From Autumnicola patrickiae (GTDB lineage: Bacteria; Bacteroidota; Bacteroidia; Flavobacteriales; Flavobacteriaceae), in contig NZ_JAVRHM010000004.1 of NCBI RefSeq assembly GCF_031846525.1, positions 124,001 to 188,000 of the forward strand: a stretch of 64,000 nt of DNA, in the 5' to 3' direction. The position numbers were made by a program, and so were the translations under genes. The notes below the pieces were generated by a model. That model saw only the letters and a program-made list of their open reading frames with translations. It was not told where the DNA came from and searched no databases. Positions 16,721 to 24,843 of this stretch are shown here, piece after piece; position 1 is the stretch's first letter; every line of letters begins with the position of its first letter.

Positions 16721-16754
16721 AAAGGCACGAACCAAAACCGTTCGTGCCTTTTTC
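16721..16754 (-). terminator. Rho-independent terminator of the sugar aminotransferase gene
   Basis: AAAGGCACGAAC and GTTCGTGCCTTT pair perfectly around a short loop. T-runs occur on both sides, so it could act in both directions; the gene it directly follows is the minus-strand aminotransferase, whose stop lies a few bases away. Confidence 0.8.
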
Positions 16755-16757
16755 CAT

Positions 16758-17897
16758 TCATCCCTTTTTTAGGAACTCGATAATTGTACTAGTGATATAT
16801 TTTATCTGATCATCCTCCAGTTCAGTATGCATCGGTAACGAAATCACTTCTTTTACCAGTTGATTGGTAACCGGAAAATCAGCCTCATTATACCGTTCAT
16901 CAGCATAGGCTTTCTGTTTATGTAGCGGTATTGGATAATATACTCCGCACGGAATTTCCTTTTCCTGCAGATGTTTTACTAACGCATCCCTTTTTCCGTT
17001 GGTGATTTTTAAAGTGTATTGATGAAAAACATGGGTATCAGTCTCACCATCCCTAACCGGAATTTCAATATGCTCCTGTCCTTTTAAAGCTTTATCATAT
17101 TTTGCTGCAGCTTCCTGCCGCGCTTTATTATATTGATCAAGTTTAGGCAGTTTCGCTCTTAAAACCGCAGCCTGCAGACTATCAAGCCTGGAATTTACAC
17201 CCACAACATCGTGATGATATCGCTCATACATTCCGTGGTTTACAATCCCCCTTATCGTATGCGCCAGATCATCATTATTGGTAAAAATAGCACCGCCATC
17301 CCCATAAGCACCTAAATTTTTAGAAGGAAAAAAAGAAGTTGCAGCAACATCTCCAATTGTTCCGGCTTTAGCCTTTTTACCATCTTTAGAGTGATAATTT
17401 CCTCCAATCGCCTGCGCATTATCTTCAATTACATAAAGATTATGTTCCCTGGCAATCTCCATAATGGCATCCATATTTGCCGTTTGGCCAAAAAGGTGCA
17501 CAGGTACAATAGCTTTTGTTTTGGGAGTAATAGCTTTCCTAACAGCTTCAGGATCGATATTAAAAGTATCGGGCTCTACATCTACCAGCACCGGAGTTAA
17601 CTGAAGCAGCGCGATTACCTCTACGGTCGCGGCAAATGTGAAATCTGCAGTTATCACCTCATCACCGGGCTTAAGATCAAGTCCCATCATGGCAATTTGC
17701 AAAGCATCTGTCCCGTTCGCGCAGGGAATCACGTGTTTTACATCCAGGTATTCTTCCATTTCCTTCTGAAATTTTTGAACTTCAGGGCCATTTATAAACG
17801 CCGAAGATTCCAAAATCTCCTTGAAAGAATCGTTCACATTATCCTTTATAGCTTCATATTGACCATTAAGGTCTACCATTTGTATCTTTTTCATCAT
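16758..17897 (-). CDS. DegT/DnrJ/EryC1/StrS-family aminotransferase
   Basis: A 379-residue PLP-dependent sugar aminotransferase, expected to convert a nucleotide-linked keto sugar to an amino sugar for surface glycans. Family hallmarks are CANGTDALQIAMMGLDLKPG, GDEVITADFTFAATVE, VPVHLFGQTANMD, VIEDNAQAIGG, the PLP lysine in TSFFPSKNLGAYGDGGAI, and NSRLDSLQAAVLRAKL. The nucleotide-sugar substrate cannot be predicted. The gene stands alone rather than in a polysaccharide cluster and is divergent from waaA, which makes lipopolysaccharide; a shared envelope role is plausible. Confidence 0.92.
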   Translation of the reverse strand: MMKKIQMVDLNGQYEAIKDNVNDSFKEILESSAFINGPEVQKFQKEMEEYLDVKHVIPCANGTDALQIAMMGLDLKPGDEVITADFTFAATVEVIALLQLTPVLVDVEPDTFNIDPEAVRKAITPKTKAIVPVHLFGQTANMDAIMEIAREHNLYVIEDNAQAIGGNYHSKDGKKAKAGTIGDVAATSFFPSKNLGAYGDGGAIFTNNDDLAHTIRGIVNHGMYERYHHDVVGVNSRLDSLQAAVLRAKLPKLDQYNKARQEAAAKYDKALKGQEHIEIPVRDGETDTHVFHQYTLKITNGKRDALVKHLQEKEIPCGVYYPIPLHKQKAYADERYNEADFPVTNQLVKEVISLPMHTELEDDQIKYITSTIIEFLKKG

Positions 17898-17991
17898 CTT
17901 TTTGTTGTCTTACGAAAATACGAAATATCGGCCCTACAGCCAATGCAATTTTTAGGAAAGGCCTATTTTAGCAGTATTAAAGAAACATGTT

Positions 17992-19230
17992 TTGAATACC
18001 CTCTATAATATTCTTATTGGTTTAGCTGAATTCTCTCTGCCGAAAATTGCCATTTTTAAGCCCCGCCTTAAATTATTTGTTGAAGGTCGCAAAAAAGTGT
18101 TTAACAAACTGAAGGCCGAAATTGGGCAAAATGACCGTGTGGTATGGTTTCATGCTGCTTCTTTGGGAGAATTTGAACAGGCAGTTCCGGTTATTGAAAT
18201 GATAAAGGCCGAAGCACCGTACAGCAAGATTTTAGTAACTTTTTTCTCTCCGTCAGGTTACGAAAACAAGAAAAACCATCCTTTAGCTGATGTTATCACG
18301 TATTTACCGATGGATTCATCTGAAAAAGTAAAGAATTTTCTAAATATTGTCTCTCCAGAGCTTGTTTTCTTTGTGAAATATGAAATCTGGCCGAATTATT
18401 TGAAGGAACTCCGCAAACGAAAGATCCGTACCTTCCTTATTTCAGGAGTTTTCAGGGAAAATCAGGTTTATTTTAAAAATTATGGCGGCTGGATGCGGAA
18501 ATCTTTAGAAACTTTCGAGCACTTTTTTGTGCAAAATGAAGCTTCGGAAGCACTGCTTAAAAAGCACAATTTCGACAACGTAAGTATTAGTGGAGACACC
18601 AGGTTTGATCGTGTTTCCCGGCAGATAGAGTACGATAACACATTATCTTTTGTAGAGGAATTCCTTCAGGAAAAACTTTGCCTGGTCGCCGGTAGCACCT
18701 GGCCCGAAGATGAAGAATTGTTGTTGGACTACATCAATTCTGCTTCAGAAGAAATAAAGTTTATAATTGCCCCGCACGAAATAAAGGAAGAAAAGATCCT
18801 GGCATTTCAGAAAAAGCTAATAAAACCTTCTGCAAGATATACTGAAAATCATCAGGATTTATCCGGTTTTGATGTTCTGATAATTGACACTATTGGTCTG
18901 CTGGGCAAAATTTACAGCTATGCCGATGTCGCTTATGTAGGCGGTGCCGCAGGAAATTCCGGACTTCATAACATCCTGGAACCCGCCACTTTTGGAGTAC
19001 CAATCGTGATTGGCTCAAACTTTTCAAAATTTCCGGAAGCAATAAAACTTCAACAATTAGCCGGACTTTTTTCTGTGGCAACTGCAGCGGAAGCATCTTC
19101 TGTATTACAAAAATTAACTAGCGATAATGCTTTCCGAAGAAAAACCGGAATGATTTCGGGACATTTCGTTAACAGTAATACCGGTGCCACAGCCGCCATC
19201 CGCAACTATCTCTTCAATAAAAATCATTAA
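17992..19230 (+). CDS. waaA: 3-deoxy-D-manno-octulosonic acid (Kdo) transferase
   Basis: Inner-membrane glycosyltransferase that adds Kdo to lipid A precursor. The 412-residue protein has a short hydrophobic N-terminus, then KPRLKLFVEGRKKVFNKL, WFHAASLGEFEQAVPVIE (catalytic Glu of the GEFEQ motif), GVFRENQVYFKNYGGW, LVAGSTWPEDEELLLDYIN, IAPHEIKEEK and the donor-binding YVGGAAGNSGLHNILEPATF. The start is a TTG at 17992: the nearest ATG, five bases upstream, is out of frame and hits a stop. A copy of the dispersed repeat falls within codons 16-23 of this gene. Identification is secure, the start moderately so. Confidence 0.93.
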   Translation: MNTLYNILIGLAEFSLPKIAIFKPRLKLFVEGRKKVFNKLKAEIGQNDRVVWFHAASLGEFEQAVPVIEMIKAEAPYSKILVTFFSPSGYENKKNHPLADVITYLPMDSSEKVKNFLNIVSPELVFFVKYEIWPNYLKELRKRKIRTFLISGVFRENQVYFKNYGGWMRKSLETFEHFFVQNEASEALLKKHNFDNVSISGDTRFDRVSRQIEYDNTLSFVEEFLQEKLCLVAGSTWPEDEELLLDYINSASEEIKFIIAPHEIKEEKILAFQKKLIKPSARYTENHQDLSGFDVLIIDTIGLLGKIYSYADVAYVGGAAGNSGLHNILEPATFGVPIVIGSNFSKFPEAIKLQQLAGLFSVATAAEASSVLQKLTSDNAFRRKTGMISGHFVNSNTGATAAIRNYLFNKNH

Positions 19231-19357
19231 AACCTGCTTCCTTTTTAAAATATTAAGGACTTTAACATTTAATATGTAATAAATTAGGAACAAATTTTAA
19301 CTTCGAACGCTTTTCATAACTAGTTTTGACAAATATAATTTTACAAAAAATTTTATT

Positions 19358-19597
19358 ATGAAGAGATCGATTTTAATGCTTGCCATGTTTTTTACCCTTA
19401 GTACCGTTTTCACTTCCTGCCGGGAGGTTAATGAGGAAGAAAATGAAATAGAAATGGAAGCCGAAGAGATGGAAGAAGAAATGGAACAGGAGATGGATGG
19501 CGAAACACATGAAGAAATGGAGGAAAGAAATGAAGATGTAAATGAGCTGGATCGCGTAGGGCAGGAAATTGAAGATACCGCTGAAGAAACAGAATAA
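19358..19597 (+). CDS. Small, extremely acidic lipoprotein
   Basis: A 79-residue predicted lipoprotein: MKRSILMLAMFFTLSTVF followed by lipobox TSC (cysteine near residue 21). The mature part is almost entirely E, D, M and polar residues, with EEMEEEMEQEM-type repeats, probably a single charged helix. It shares the signal-peptide end FTSCRE with the 50-residue lipoprotein encoded 111 bp downstream, so the two look like paralogues. Function unknown. Confidence 0.65.
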   Translation: MKRSILMLAMFFTLSTVFTSCREVNEEENEIEMEAEEMEEEMEQEMDGETHEEMEERNEDVNELDRVGQEIEDTAEETE

Positions 19598-19708
19598 GAA
19601 GTTGCCTGGGAAGCCAGAAATACTATAATAAGAGGGTACTAACCAGGTTGAAAATGAACTGGATAGTGATCCAACAGACGATAATTAATCCTTAAACTAT
19701 TTATAAAT

Positions 19709-19861
19709 ATGAAGAAATTATTGCTAATACTTGTACTTGTATGTTCTACCAGTGTCTTTACTTCCTGCAGAGAGGAGAAATCTGGCGTAGAAAGAGCTGC
19801 TGACGATATTGAAGATGCTGCCGATGATGTAGGCGACGCTGTAGAAGATGCTACAGACTAA
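19709..19861 (+). CDS. 50-residue acidic lipoprotein
   Basis: A very short gene that is easily missed. The peptide begins MKKLLLILVLVCSTSVFTSC, a good lipoprotein signal with the cysteine at residue 20, followed by REEKSGVERAADDIEDAADD and a similar tail with the heptad-like pattern A-DD-(I/V)-(E/G)-DA, consistent with an amphipathic helix. Both this gene and the preceding one have an FTSCRE junction, supporting duplication. The coding frame is clean, with a stop at 19859-19861. Function unknown; it may be an entericidin-like or envelope-stress lipoprotein, which is only a guess. Confidence 0.65.
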   Translation: MKKLLLILVLVCSTSVFTSCREEKSGVERAADDIEDAADDVGDAVEDATD

Positions 19862-19869
19862 CAAGAAAG

Positions 19870-19942
19870 CTGCCTGAAAATTGTGCTACTACTTCTTTTA
19901 GGATTTTTTCCTGTAAAGATGATAATTTCTATTTTCAGGCAG
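19870..19942 (+). other. Twelve-base inverted repeat after the small lipoprotein genes
   Basis: CTGCCTGAAAAT (19870-19881) and ATTTTCAGGCAG (19931-19942) are perfect complements separated by 49 bases. The arms resemble the GGCTGyyT...AgrCAGCC arms of other terminators in the window, so it may be an expanded or decayed terminator. Confidence 0.4.
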
Positions 19943-19956
19943 TCTCTTAAAATTTT

Positions 19957-19985
19957 AATCCCGGTATTCTCGGGATTATTTTTTT
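19957..19985 (+). terminator. Rho-independent terminator overlapping the end of a convergent gene
   Basis: AATCCCG and CGGGATT form a stem with a seven-base loop, followed by seven T residues on the plus strand. It ends the small-lipoprotein transcript and its T-tract lies within the last codons of the convergent DUF4136 gene. Confidence 0.75.
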
Positions 19986-20497
19986 GGCGGATAACCTTCC
20001 AAAGCTTTTTTCAGCACTTTATCAAACAGAGCCTGCCTTTCCTCCGGTTTGGCATTAGGATTAAATTTTACATCTATAACAGCCTGCCATACAAGGTTAT
20101 CTTTTTCTTTGTCTATAAAATCTATAGTCATTTGAAGGAAGTTCTCTGGCCCTCCAATAGGTATTCCTCCAGAAACGCCAACTCCCATATTACCTCCACC
20201 GCCTCCAACTCCTAGACCAATACTGTTACCATTCTGTTGTTGGAATTCTTCAGTATAGATATTGACAAAAATATCCGGATCCTCTGCTATGGAAAAACCT
20301 TTTTGCTGCATCGCATTATCCAAAGCTCTTATCAACCTTGCTTCATCTAACTGACTGAGTCCGGAACGGAAGTCGGGGAAAAGTGCGTAAGTAGAATAAT
20401 TACTGAAACTTGCAGTTTCATCGTAATCGTAGGCAATCTTTGGAGCGTTACAACCAGCAAAAAGAACGCAGATAAACAGAATTTTTATTATTTTCAT
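19976..20497 (-). CDS. DUF4136 lipoprotein
   Basis: A 173-residue predicted lipoprotein. MKIIKILFICVLFAGC gives a clear signal and lipobox (FAGC); a TTG start nine codons upstream is less likely. The mature part follows the DUF4136 plan: YDYDETASFSNYSTYALFPD, ARLIRALDNAMQQKGF, DPDIFVNIYTEEF, a glycine-rich loop (SIGLGVGGGGGNMGVGVSGG) and LVWQAVIDVKF. Such proteins are attached to the outer membrane or another envelope layer and have no assigned function. It is a single gene, convergent with the small lipoproteins. Confidence 0.85.
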   Translation of the reverse strand: MKIIKILFICVLFAGCNAPKIAYDYDETASFSNYSTYALFPDFRSGLSQLDEARLIRALDNAMQQKGFSIAEDPDIFVNIYTEEFQQQNGNSIGLGVGGGGGNMGVGVSGGIPIGGPENFLQMTIDFIDKEKDNLVWQAVIDVKFNPNAKPEERQALFDKVLKKALEGYPPKK

Positions 20498-20602
20498 ATC
20501 ATGTATTTTTAAGAGAAACTTCAATTAAAAATTCCCGCCGGGCAGAAATTAATTAAAGTTAATCAAAAACTATCCCGAAAATAAACAGATAAGAAAATGG
20601 TT

Positions 20603-21610
20603 TTATTCAGGCTTTTTATTGAGCATTTCCCACAGTCGGTCTTTTAATTCAGTAAGTCCTTGTTGTGCCACTGAAGAAATAAAAACATAATCTGCATTCA
20701 AATTTTGATCTAGCTCAGTCTTTAATTCTGCTTTAAGTTCAGTATCCAGCATATCGCTTTTGGAAATTGCAATTAGCCGATCCTTGTCTAGCATCTCAGG
20801 ATTATACCTTCTTAACTCGTCCACAAGTATTTCGTACTGCTTGGCTATATTTGGAGCATCGGCCGGAATTAAAAACAGTAACGTTGAATTCCTTTCGATA
20901 TGCCGTAAAAACCGGTAACCAAGACCTTTTCCTTCCGCAGCTCCTTCAATAATTCCCGGAATATCGGCAACTACAAAGGTTTTAAAATCCCGGTACTGTA
21001 CAATTCCAAGGTTAGGCTTGAGAGTAGTAAATTCGTAATCTGCAATTTTAGGCTTAGCGGCGGTAATAACCGAAAGCAGCGTAGATTTTCCAGCATTTGG
21101 AAATCCAACAAGTCCAACATCTGCAAGAACTTTTAATTCCAGTGTAACATCTACTTCCTGTCCTTCAATTCCCGGCTGCGCATAACGCGGAGTCTGATTG
21201 GTGGAACTTTTAAAATGCCAGTTTCCAAGGCCTCCCTTTCCGCCTTCTGCTACAACATATTCCTTTCCGTCTTCAGTAATCTCATGAATTATTTCTTCTG
21301 TTTCGGTATCGCGGATTACTGTTCCCAAAGGAACATCGATATATTCATCTGACCCATCAGAACCTGAGCTTCTGGATTTTGATCCGTTGCCACCGTGCTC
21401 GGCTCTTACGTGCCGTTTAAATTTCAGATGGAAAAGTGTCCACAGGTTTTTATCACCACGAATAACTACATGACCTCCGCGGCCACCATCTCCACCATCG
21501 GGACCGCCTTTTGTTATATATTTTTCCCTGTGTAAATGTGCAGAGCCACTTCCTCCATTTCCGGAAGAAATGTGAATCTTTACATAATCAACAAAATTCC
21601 CTTCAGTCAT
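20603..21610 (-). CDS. obgE: GTPase Obg/CgtA
   Basis: Ribosome-associated GTPase needed for late 50S assembly and stress control. The 335-residue protein has the glycine-rich Obg fold at 1-160 (GGPDGGDGGRGGHVVIRGDK), then the G domain with G1 GFPNAGKS (169-176), switch I ending FTTLKPNLG, G3 DIPGIIEGA and G4 ISKSD, and stops soon after, so it lacks the extra C-terminal domain of some Obg proteins. It is last in the minus-strand hpt-adk-obgE set, with a 101 bp gap after adk that holds a dispersed repeat. Confidence 0.96.
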   Translation of the reverse strand: MTEGNFVDYVKIHISSGNGGSGSAHLHREKYITKGGPDGGDGGRGGHVVIRGDKNLWTLFHLKFKRHVRAEHGGNGSKSRSSGSDGSDEYIDVPLGTVIRDTETEEIIHEITEDGKEYVVAEGGKGGLGNWHFKSSTNQTPRYAQPGIEGQEVDVTLELKVLADVGLVGFPNAGKSTLLSVITAAKPKIADYEFTTLKPNLGIVQYRDFKTFVVADIPGIIEGAAEGKGLGYRFLRHIERNSTLLFLIPADAPNIAKQYEILVDELRRYNPEMLDKDRLIAISKSDMLDTELKAELKTELDQNLNADYVFISSVAQQGLTELKDRLWEMLNKKPE

Positions 21611-21667
21611 ATTCGTTCCTGTTTGAGGCTTTCAAGTAATTTATTCTCTTTGCTCTTAATATAGCAT

Positions 21668-21699
21668 GTCGAAAATTGGCATTTTAAGGCAGCCTCTTT
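21668..21699. repeat. Dispersed repeat fused to a terminator-like arm
   Basis: GTCGAAAATTGGCATTTTAA is followed by GGCAGCCTCTTTTT. The second part equals the 3' arm of the GGCTGCyT-type terminators seen elsewhere, but its 5' partner here (GAGGCTTTCAAG, near 21625) is imperfect. It lies between adk and obgE. Confidence 0.55.
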
Positions 21700-21711
21700 T
21701 TCCTTCAGTTA

Positions 21712-22287
21712 TTAGATAAGCTTGTCTATAACCTCACTTAAGCGTTGGGTGATTTCCTGTACAGAGCCCACACCATCTACACCGTAATATTTATCGTCTT
21801 TTTTGTAGTATTCTTTAAGAATTGCCGTCTCTTCGTAGTAAACTTTAATTCTTTTTCTGATTACAGATTCATCTGCATCATCTGGTCTTCCCGAAGTTTT
21901 ACCGCGCTCCAGTAAACGCTGTACCAAAACCTCGTCTTCCACTTCCAGAGCGATCATCGCATCTACCTCTTCTCCTTTGGAAGCAAGAAATTCGCCCAAT
22001 GCTTCTGCCTGCGCGCGGGTTCTAGGAAAACCATCAAAAATAAAACCTTTAACATCCTCATTCGCTTCAACTTCTGCTTTCAGCATATCAATGGTCACCT
22101 GATCCGGAACGAGTTGCCCTTTATCCATATAGGATTTTGCGCTTAGCCCTAGTTCAGTTTCGTTTTTGATGTTGTACCGAAAAACATCTCCGGTTGAGAT
22201 GTGTACCAGTTGATATTTCTCCTTTAAAATTGAAGCTTGTGTTCCTTTGCCGGCGCCGGGAGGGCCAAAAAGTACCAGATTTGTCAT
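21712..22287 (-). CDS. adk: Adenylate kinase
   Basis: Interconverts ATP+AMP and 2 ADP. The 191-residue protein is the short form, without a zinc-finger LID insertion: it has the P-loop FGPPGAGKGTQA at 8-18, the AMP-binding STGDVFRYNIK, GFPRTRAQAEAL and a short LID following LLERGKTSGRPDDADE. hpt lies three bases upstream in the same direction, so they share a transcript. Confidence 0.96.
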   Translation of the reverse strand: MTNLVLFGPPGAGKGTQASILKEKYQLVHISTGDVFRYNIKNETELGLSAKSYMDKGQLVPDQVTIDMLKAEVEANEDVKGFIFDGFPRTRAQAEALGEFLASKGEEVDAMIALEVEDEVLVQRLLERGKTSGRPDDADESVIRKRIKVYYEETAILKEYYKKDDKYYGVDGVGSVQEITQRLSEVIDKLI

Positions 22288-22290
22288 TTT

Positions 22291-22821
22291 TTATTCTTTG
22301 CGTTTATATACTTGCCTAAGATTCCTGCCCAAACCGTCGTAATCCAGGCCGTACCCAACAATAAATTTATCAGGTATTTCAATTCCTATATATTCGATAT
22401 GCAATGATTTCTTGTAAGCTTCAGGTTTAAAAAAAAGCGTAGCTACTTTATAATCGGCTACATCTTCTGCTTCCAGGATCTTATTGATTTCCTCCAGCGT
22501 ATTTCCTGTATCCACAATATCTTCAAGGATTACCACTTTTCTTACTTCCACTTTTTGGTTTAGTCCCACCAAAGTTTTCACTGTCCCCGTGGTAGAAGTA
22601 CCTTCGTAGGAGCCCATTTTTACAAAACTCACCTCACAATCTCCTTCAAAACGTTTTATTACTTCTGAAGCAAACATAAAAGAACCGTTTAAAACACCTA
22701 TAAATATCGGATTTTGGTTTTTATAATCCTCATTAAGCCGGTTTGCAATCTTTGCTACAGCACCTTCTATTTCTTCTTCGGAAATGTAAGGTTCAAATTG
22801 TAAATCATGAAGTTGAATCAA
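22291..22821 (-). CDS. hpt: Hypoxanthine phosphoribosyltransferase
   Basis: Purine salvage enzyme converting hypoxanthine or guanine plus PRPP to IMP or GMP. Motifs are the PRPP loop VVILEDIVDTGNTLEE, IGVLNGSFMFASEVIKRF and DKFIVGYGLDYDGLGRNL. The frame is open up to a TTG at 22860, but a TATCTTTG promoter box lies in that stretch, and the family N-terminus (IQLHDLQFEPYISEEEI) matches a start at the TTG at 22821, giving 176 residues. Either way the start is not ATG. It leads the hpt-adk-obgE operon and is divergent from purK. Function is secure, the start is inferred. Confidence 0.9.
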   Translation of the reverse strand: MIQLHDLQFEPYISEEEIEGAVAKIANRLNEDYKNQNPIFIGVLNGSFMFASEVIKRFEGDCEVSFVKMGSYEGTSTTGTVKTLVGLNQKVEVRKVVILEDIVDTGNTLEEINKILEAEDVADYKVATLFFKPEAYKKSLHIEYIGIEIPDKFIVGYGLDYDGLGRNLRQVYKRKE

Positions 22822-22841
22822 AGCATCAAATTTTAAAGAGG

Positions 22842-22849
22842 CAAAGATA
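22842..22849 (-). promoter_or_regulatory. -7 box of the hpt-adk-obgE operon
   Basis: On the minus strand TATCTTTG matches TAnnTTTG exactly, and TTTG occurs 16 bases upstream of it, a slightly short -33/-7 spacing. It lies about 20 bp before the proposed TTG start at 22821. Confidence 0.55.
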
Positions 22850-22916
22850 AGGATTCTCAATCATCCAAACTATCAGATTTCTATAAGAATAAGTAGCGCA
22901 TTCCACCTTAAAAAAT

Positions 22917-22924
22917 TATTTTTG
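22917..22924 (+). promoter_or_regulatory. -7 box of purK
   Basis: TATTTTTG matches TAnnTTTG, 17 bp before the purK ATG. No clear -33 partner. Together with the hpt box it marks a compact divergent promoter region of about 80 bp between two purine pathway genes. Confidence 0.5.
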
Positions 22925-22941
22925 TATAAACTGAAACCTAT

Positions 22942-24102
22942 ATGCTCAACTATTTTTCTTCAGACTTTAAATTAGGAATCCTCGGCGGCGGTCAGCTGGG
23001 AAAAATGATGCTTTATGAAACCCGAAAATTTGATATTCAGACCAACGTTTTAGATCCAAATGCAGAGGCTCCGTGCAGGATTGCTTGTAATTATTTTGAG
23101 CAGGGAGATTTGATGGATTATGAGACCGTACTCAATTTTGGCAGAAAAGCAGATGTGGTTACTTTTGAAATTGAAGGCGTGAATGTTGAAGCACTTCGGA
23201 AATTAGAAGAAGAAGGCATAAAAACCTACCCTTCTGCCGCTACTCTGGAGAAAATTCAAAATAAAGGAATTCAGAAGAAGTTTTATTTAAAAAATAAAAT
23301 TTCCACAGCAGCCTTTCAACTTTACAAGAACAAAGAAGAATTGCTTAAGGACATTGAGCAAGGAAAGCGAAAATTTCCTTTTGTCTGGAAAAGCACAACC
23401 GGCGGATACGACGGCAAAGGAGTTGCGGTCATTAAATCTGAAAATGATTTGAATACAATTCCTGACGCAGAATGTATTGCAGAAGAAATGATTCCGTTTA
23501 AAAACGAACTTGCCGTGATCGTGGCGAGAAATCCATCAGGGGAAGTAAAAACTTATCCGGTGGTGGAAATGGAATTTCATCCAGTTGCCAATCAGGTAGA
23601 ATACGTAATATGTCCTGCGCGGATTGATCCTGAAGTAGCCGAGAAGGCAAGAAAAACGGCTGAAAAAGTATCCGAAGCATTTAAACATGTGGGACTTTTG
23701 GCTGTGGAAATGTTCCAAACAAGAGATGATGAAATCCTGGTAAACGAAGTTGCTCCAAGACCTCACAATAGCGGACATTATAGTATAGAAGCAAGTTACA
23801 CCAATCAATTTGAGCAGCATATAAGGGCGATTCTCGATCTTCCGTTGGGAAATACGGATAGTAAAGTCGGCGGAATTATGGTAAACCTGGTTGGGGACGA
23901 AAATCATACCGGCGAAGTTGTGTATAAGAATATTGAGAAAATTATGCAGATGGATGGAGTAACACCACACATCTACGGAAAAAAAATCACCCGCCCTTTT
24001 CGAAAAATGGGACACGTGACGATTGTAAACGAACAGATTTCTGAAGCGAGAAAAATTGCTGAAGAAGTAAAAAATTCGATTAAAGTAATAGCTAAAAAAT
24101 AA
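22942..24102 (+). CDS. purK: 5-(carboxyamino)imidazole ribonucleotide synthase
   Basis: ATP-grasp enzyme that carboxylates AIR with bicarbonate to N5-CAIR in purine synthesis. The 386-residue protein begins with the Rossmann-like LGILGGGQLGKMMLYE; FPFVWKSTTGGYDGKGVAVI is the ATP-binding lysine/glycine loop, IAEEMIPFKNELAVIV and NEVAPRPHNSGHYSIEASYT are ATP-grasp catalytic motifs. purE, the next enzyme, follows 43 bp downstream. Secure. Confidence 0.97.
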   Translation: MLNYFSSDFKLGILGGGQLGKMMLYETRKFDIQTNVLDPNAEAPCRIACNYFEQGDLMDYETVLNFGRKADVVTFEIEGVNVEALRKLEEEGIKTYPSAATLEKIQNKGIQKKFYLKNKISTAAFQLYKNKEELLKDIEQGKRKFPFVWKSTTGGYDGKGVAVIKSENDLNTIPDAECIAEEMIPFKNELAVIVARNPSGEVKTYPVVEMEFHPVANQVEYVICPARIDPEVAEKARKTAEKVSEAFKHVGLLAVEMFQTRDDEILVNEVAPRPHNSGHYSIEASYTNQFEQHIRAILDLPLGNTDSKVGGIMVNLVGDENHTGEVVYKNIEKIMQMDGVTPHIYGKKITRPFRKMGHVTIVNEQISEARKIAEEVKNSIKVIAKK

Positions 24103-24145
24103 CAATTATCTCACATCTATAAATGTGGGTACCAGAAAACAAACT

Positions 24146-24631
24146 ATGGGAAAAGTAGCAGTAATCATGGGAAGTACCAGCGATTTACCGGTAATGCAGG
24201 ATGCAATAGATATACTGAAAGGTTTTGATATTGAAGTTGAAGTAGACATTGTCTCAGCCCATCGCACTCCCGAAAAATTATTCGATTACGGAAAAAACGC
24301 CCACGAACGCGGGATACAGGTTATTGTGGCCGGTGCCGGTGGTGCTGCGCATTTACCGGGAATGATCGCTTCCCTTTCCCCGCTTCCTGTTATAGGCGTC
24401 CCAGTTAAATCCAGCAATTCCATAGATGGATGGGATTCTGTGCTCTCTATCCTGCAAATGCCGGGCGGAGTTCCTGTAGCTACTGTGGCTTTAAACGGGG
24501 CGAAGAATGCGGGAATACTGGCTGCGCAAATTATTGGCGCATCAGATAAATGTACCCTGGATAAAATTTTGGTCTACAAAGAAGGTTTAAAGCAGAAGGT
24601 AATTGAAGGCGCTAAAAAGGTGCAAAAATAA
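24146..24631 (+). CDS. purE: N5-carboxyaminoimidazole ribonucleotide mutase
   Basis: Class I PurE, which moves the carboxyl group of N5-CAIR (the PurK product) to give CAIR. The 161-residue protein starts GKVAVIMGSTSDLPVMQDAI with the nucleotide-binding GSTSD, then SAHRTPEKLFDYG, AGAGGAAHLPGMIAS and GVPVKSS. The ATG at 24146 gives this normal N-terminus; an upstream GTG adds seven unrelated residues. Operon with purK. Confidence 0.97.
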   Translation: MGKVAVIMGSTSDLPVMQDAIDILKGFDIEVEVDIVSAHRTPEKLFDYGKNAHERGIQVIVAGAGGAAHLPGMIASLSPLPVIGVPVKSSNSIDGWDSVLSILQMPGGVPVATVALNGAKNAGILAAQIIGASDKCTLDKILVYKEGLKQKVIEGAKKVQK

Positions 24632-24632
24632 G

Positions 24633-24658
24633 ACAAGCCACACTTTCGTGCGGCTTGC
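24633..24658 (+). terminator. Weak hairpin after purE
   Basis: ACAAGCCACAC and GTGCGGCTTGC form a stem with one G-T type mismatch and a four-base loop directly after the purE stop. No T-run follows at once, so termination there is uncertain. Confidence 0.35.
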
Positions 24659-24843
24659 GTAGTAGTTACTTCTTTTTTGTAAACGTGTAAAATCTATTTA
24701 TTAACCATTCTAAATATATTAATCCACAACTTCAAAGTAAACTACATCTTAAATGTTTTCTAAAGAAGGCGTAAAGATAGTTAAAAAAAACATAAATAAT
24801 GGTTTCGGCCATATAATAAACTAAAAACGTCAAGAAATCTCCT

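Noticed and set aside
23536..24105. A 189-codon minus-strand frame over purK
   Set aside because: Antisense to purK; rich in F, Y and H as expected for a complement of a Lys/Glu-rich gene.
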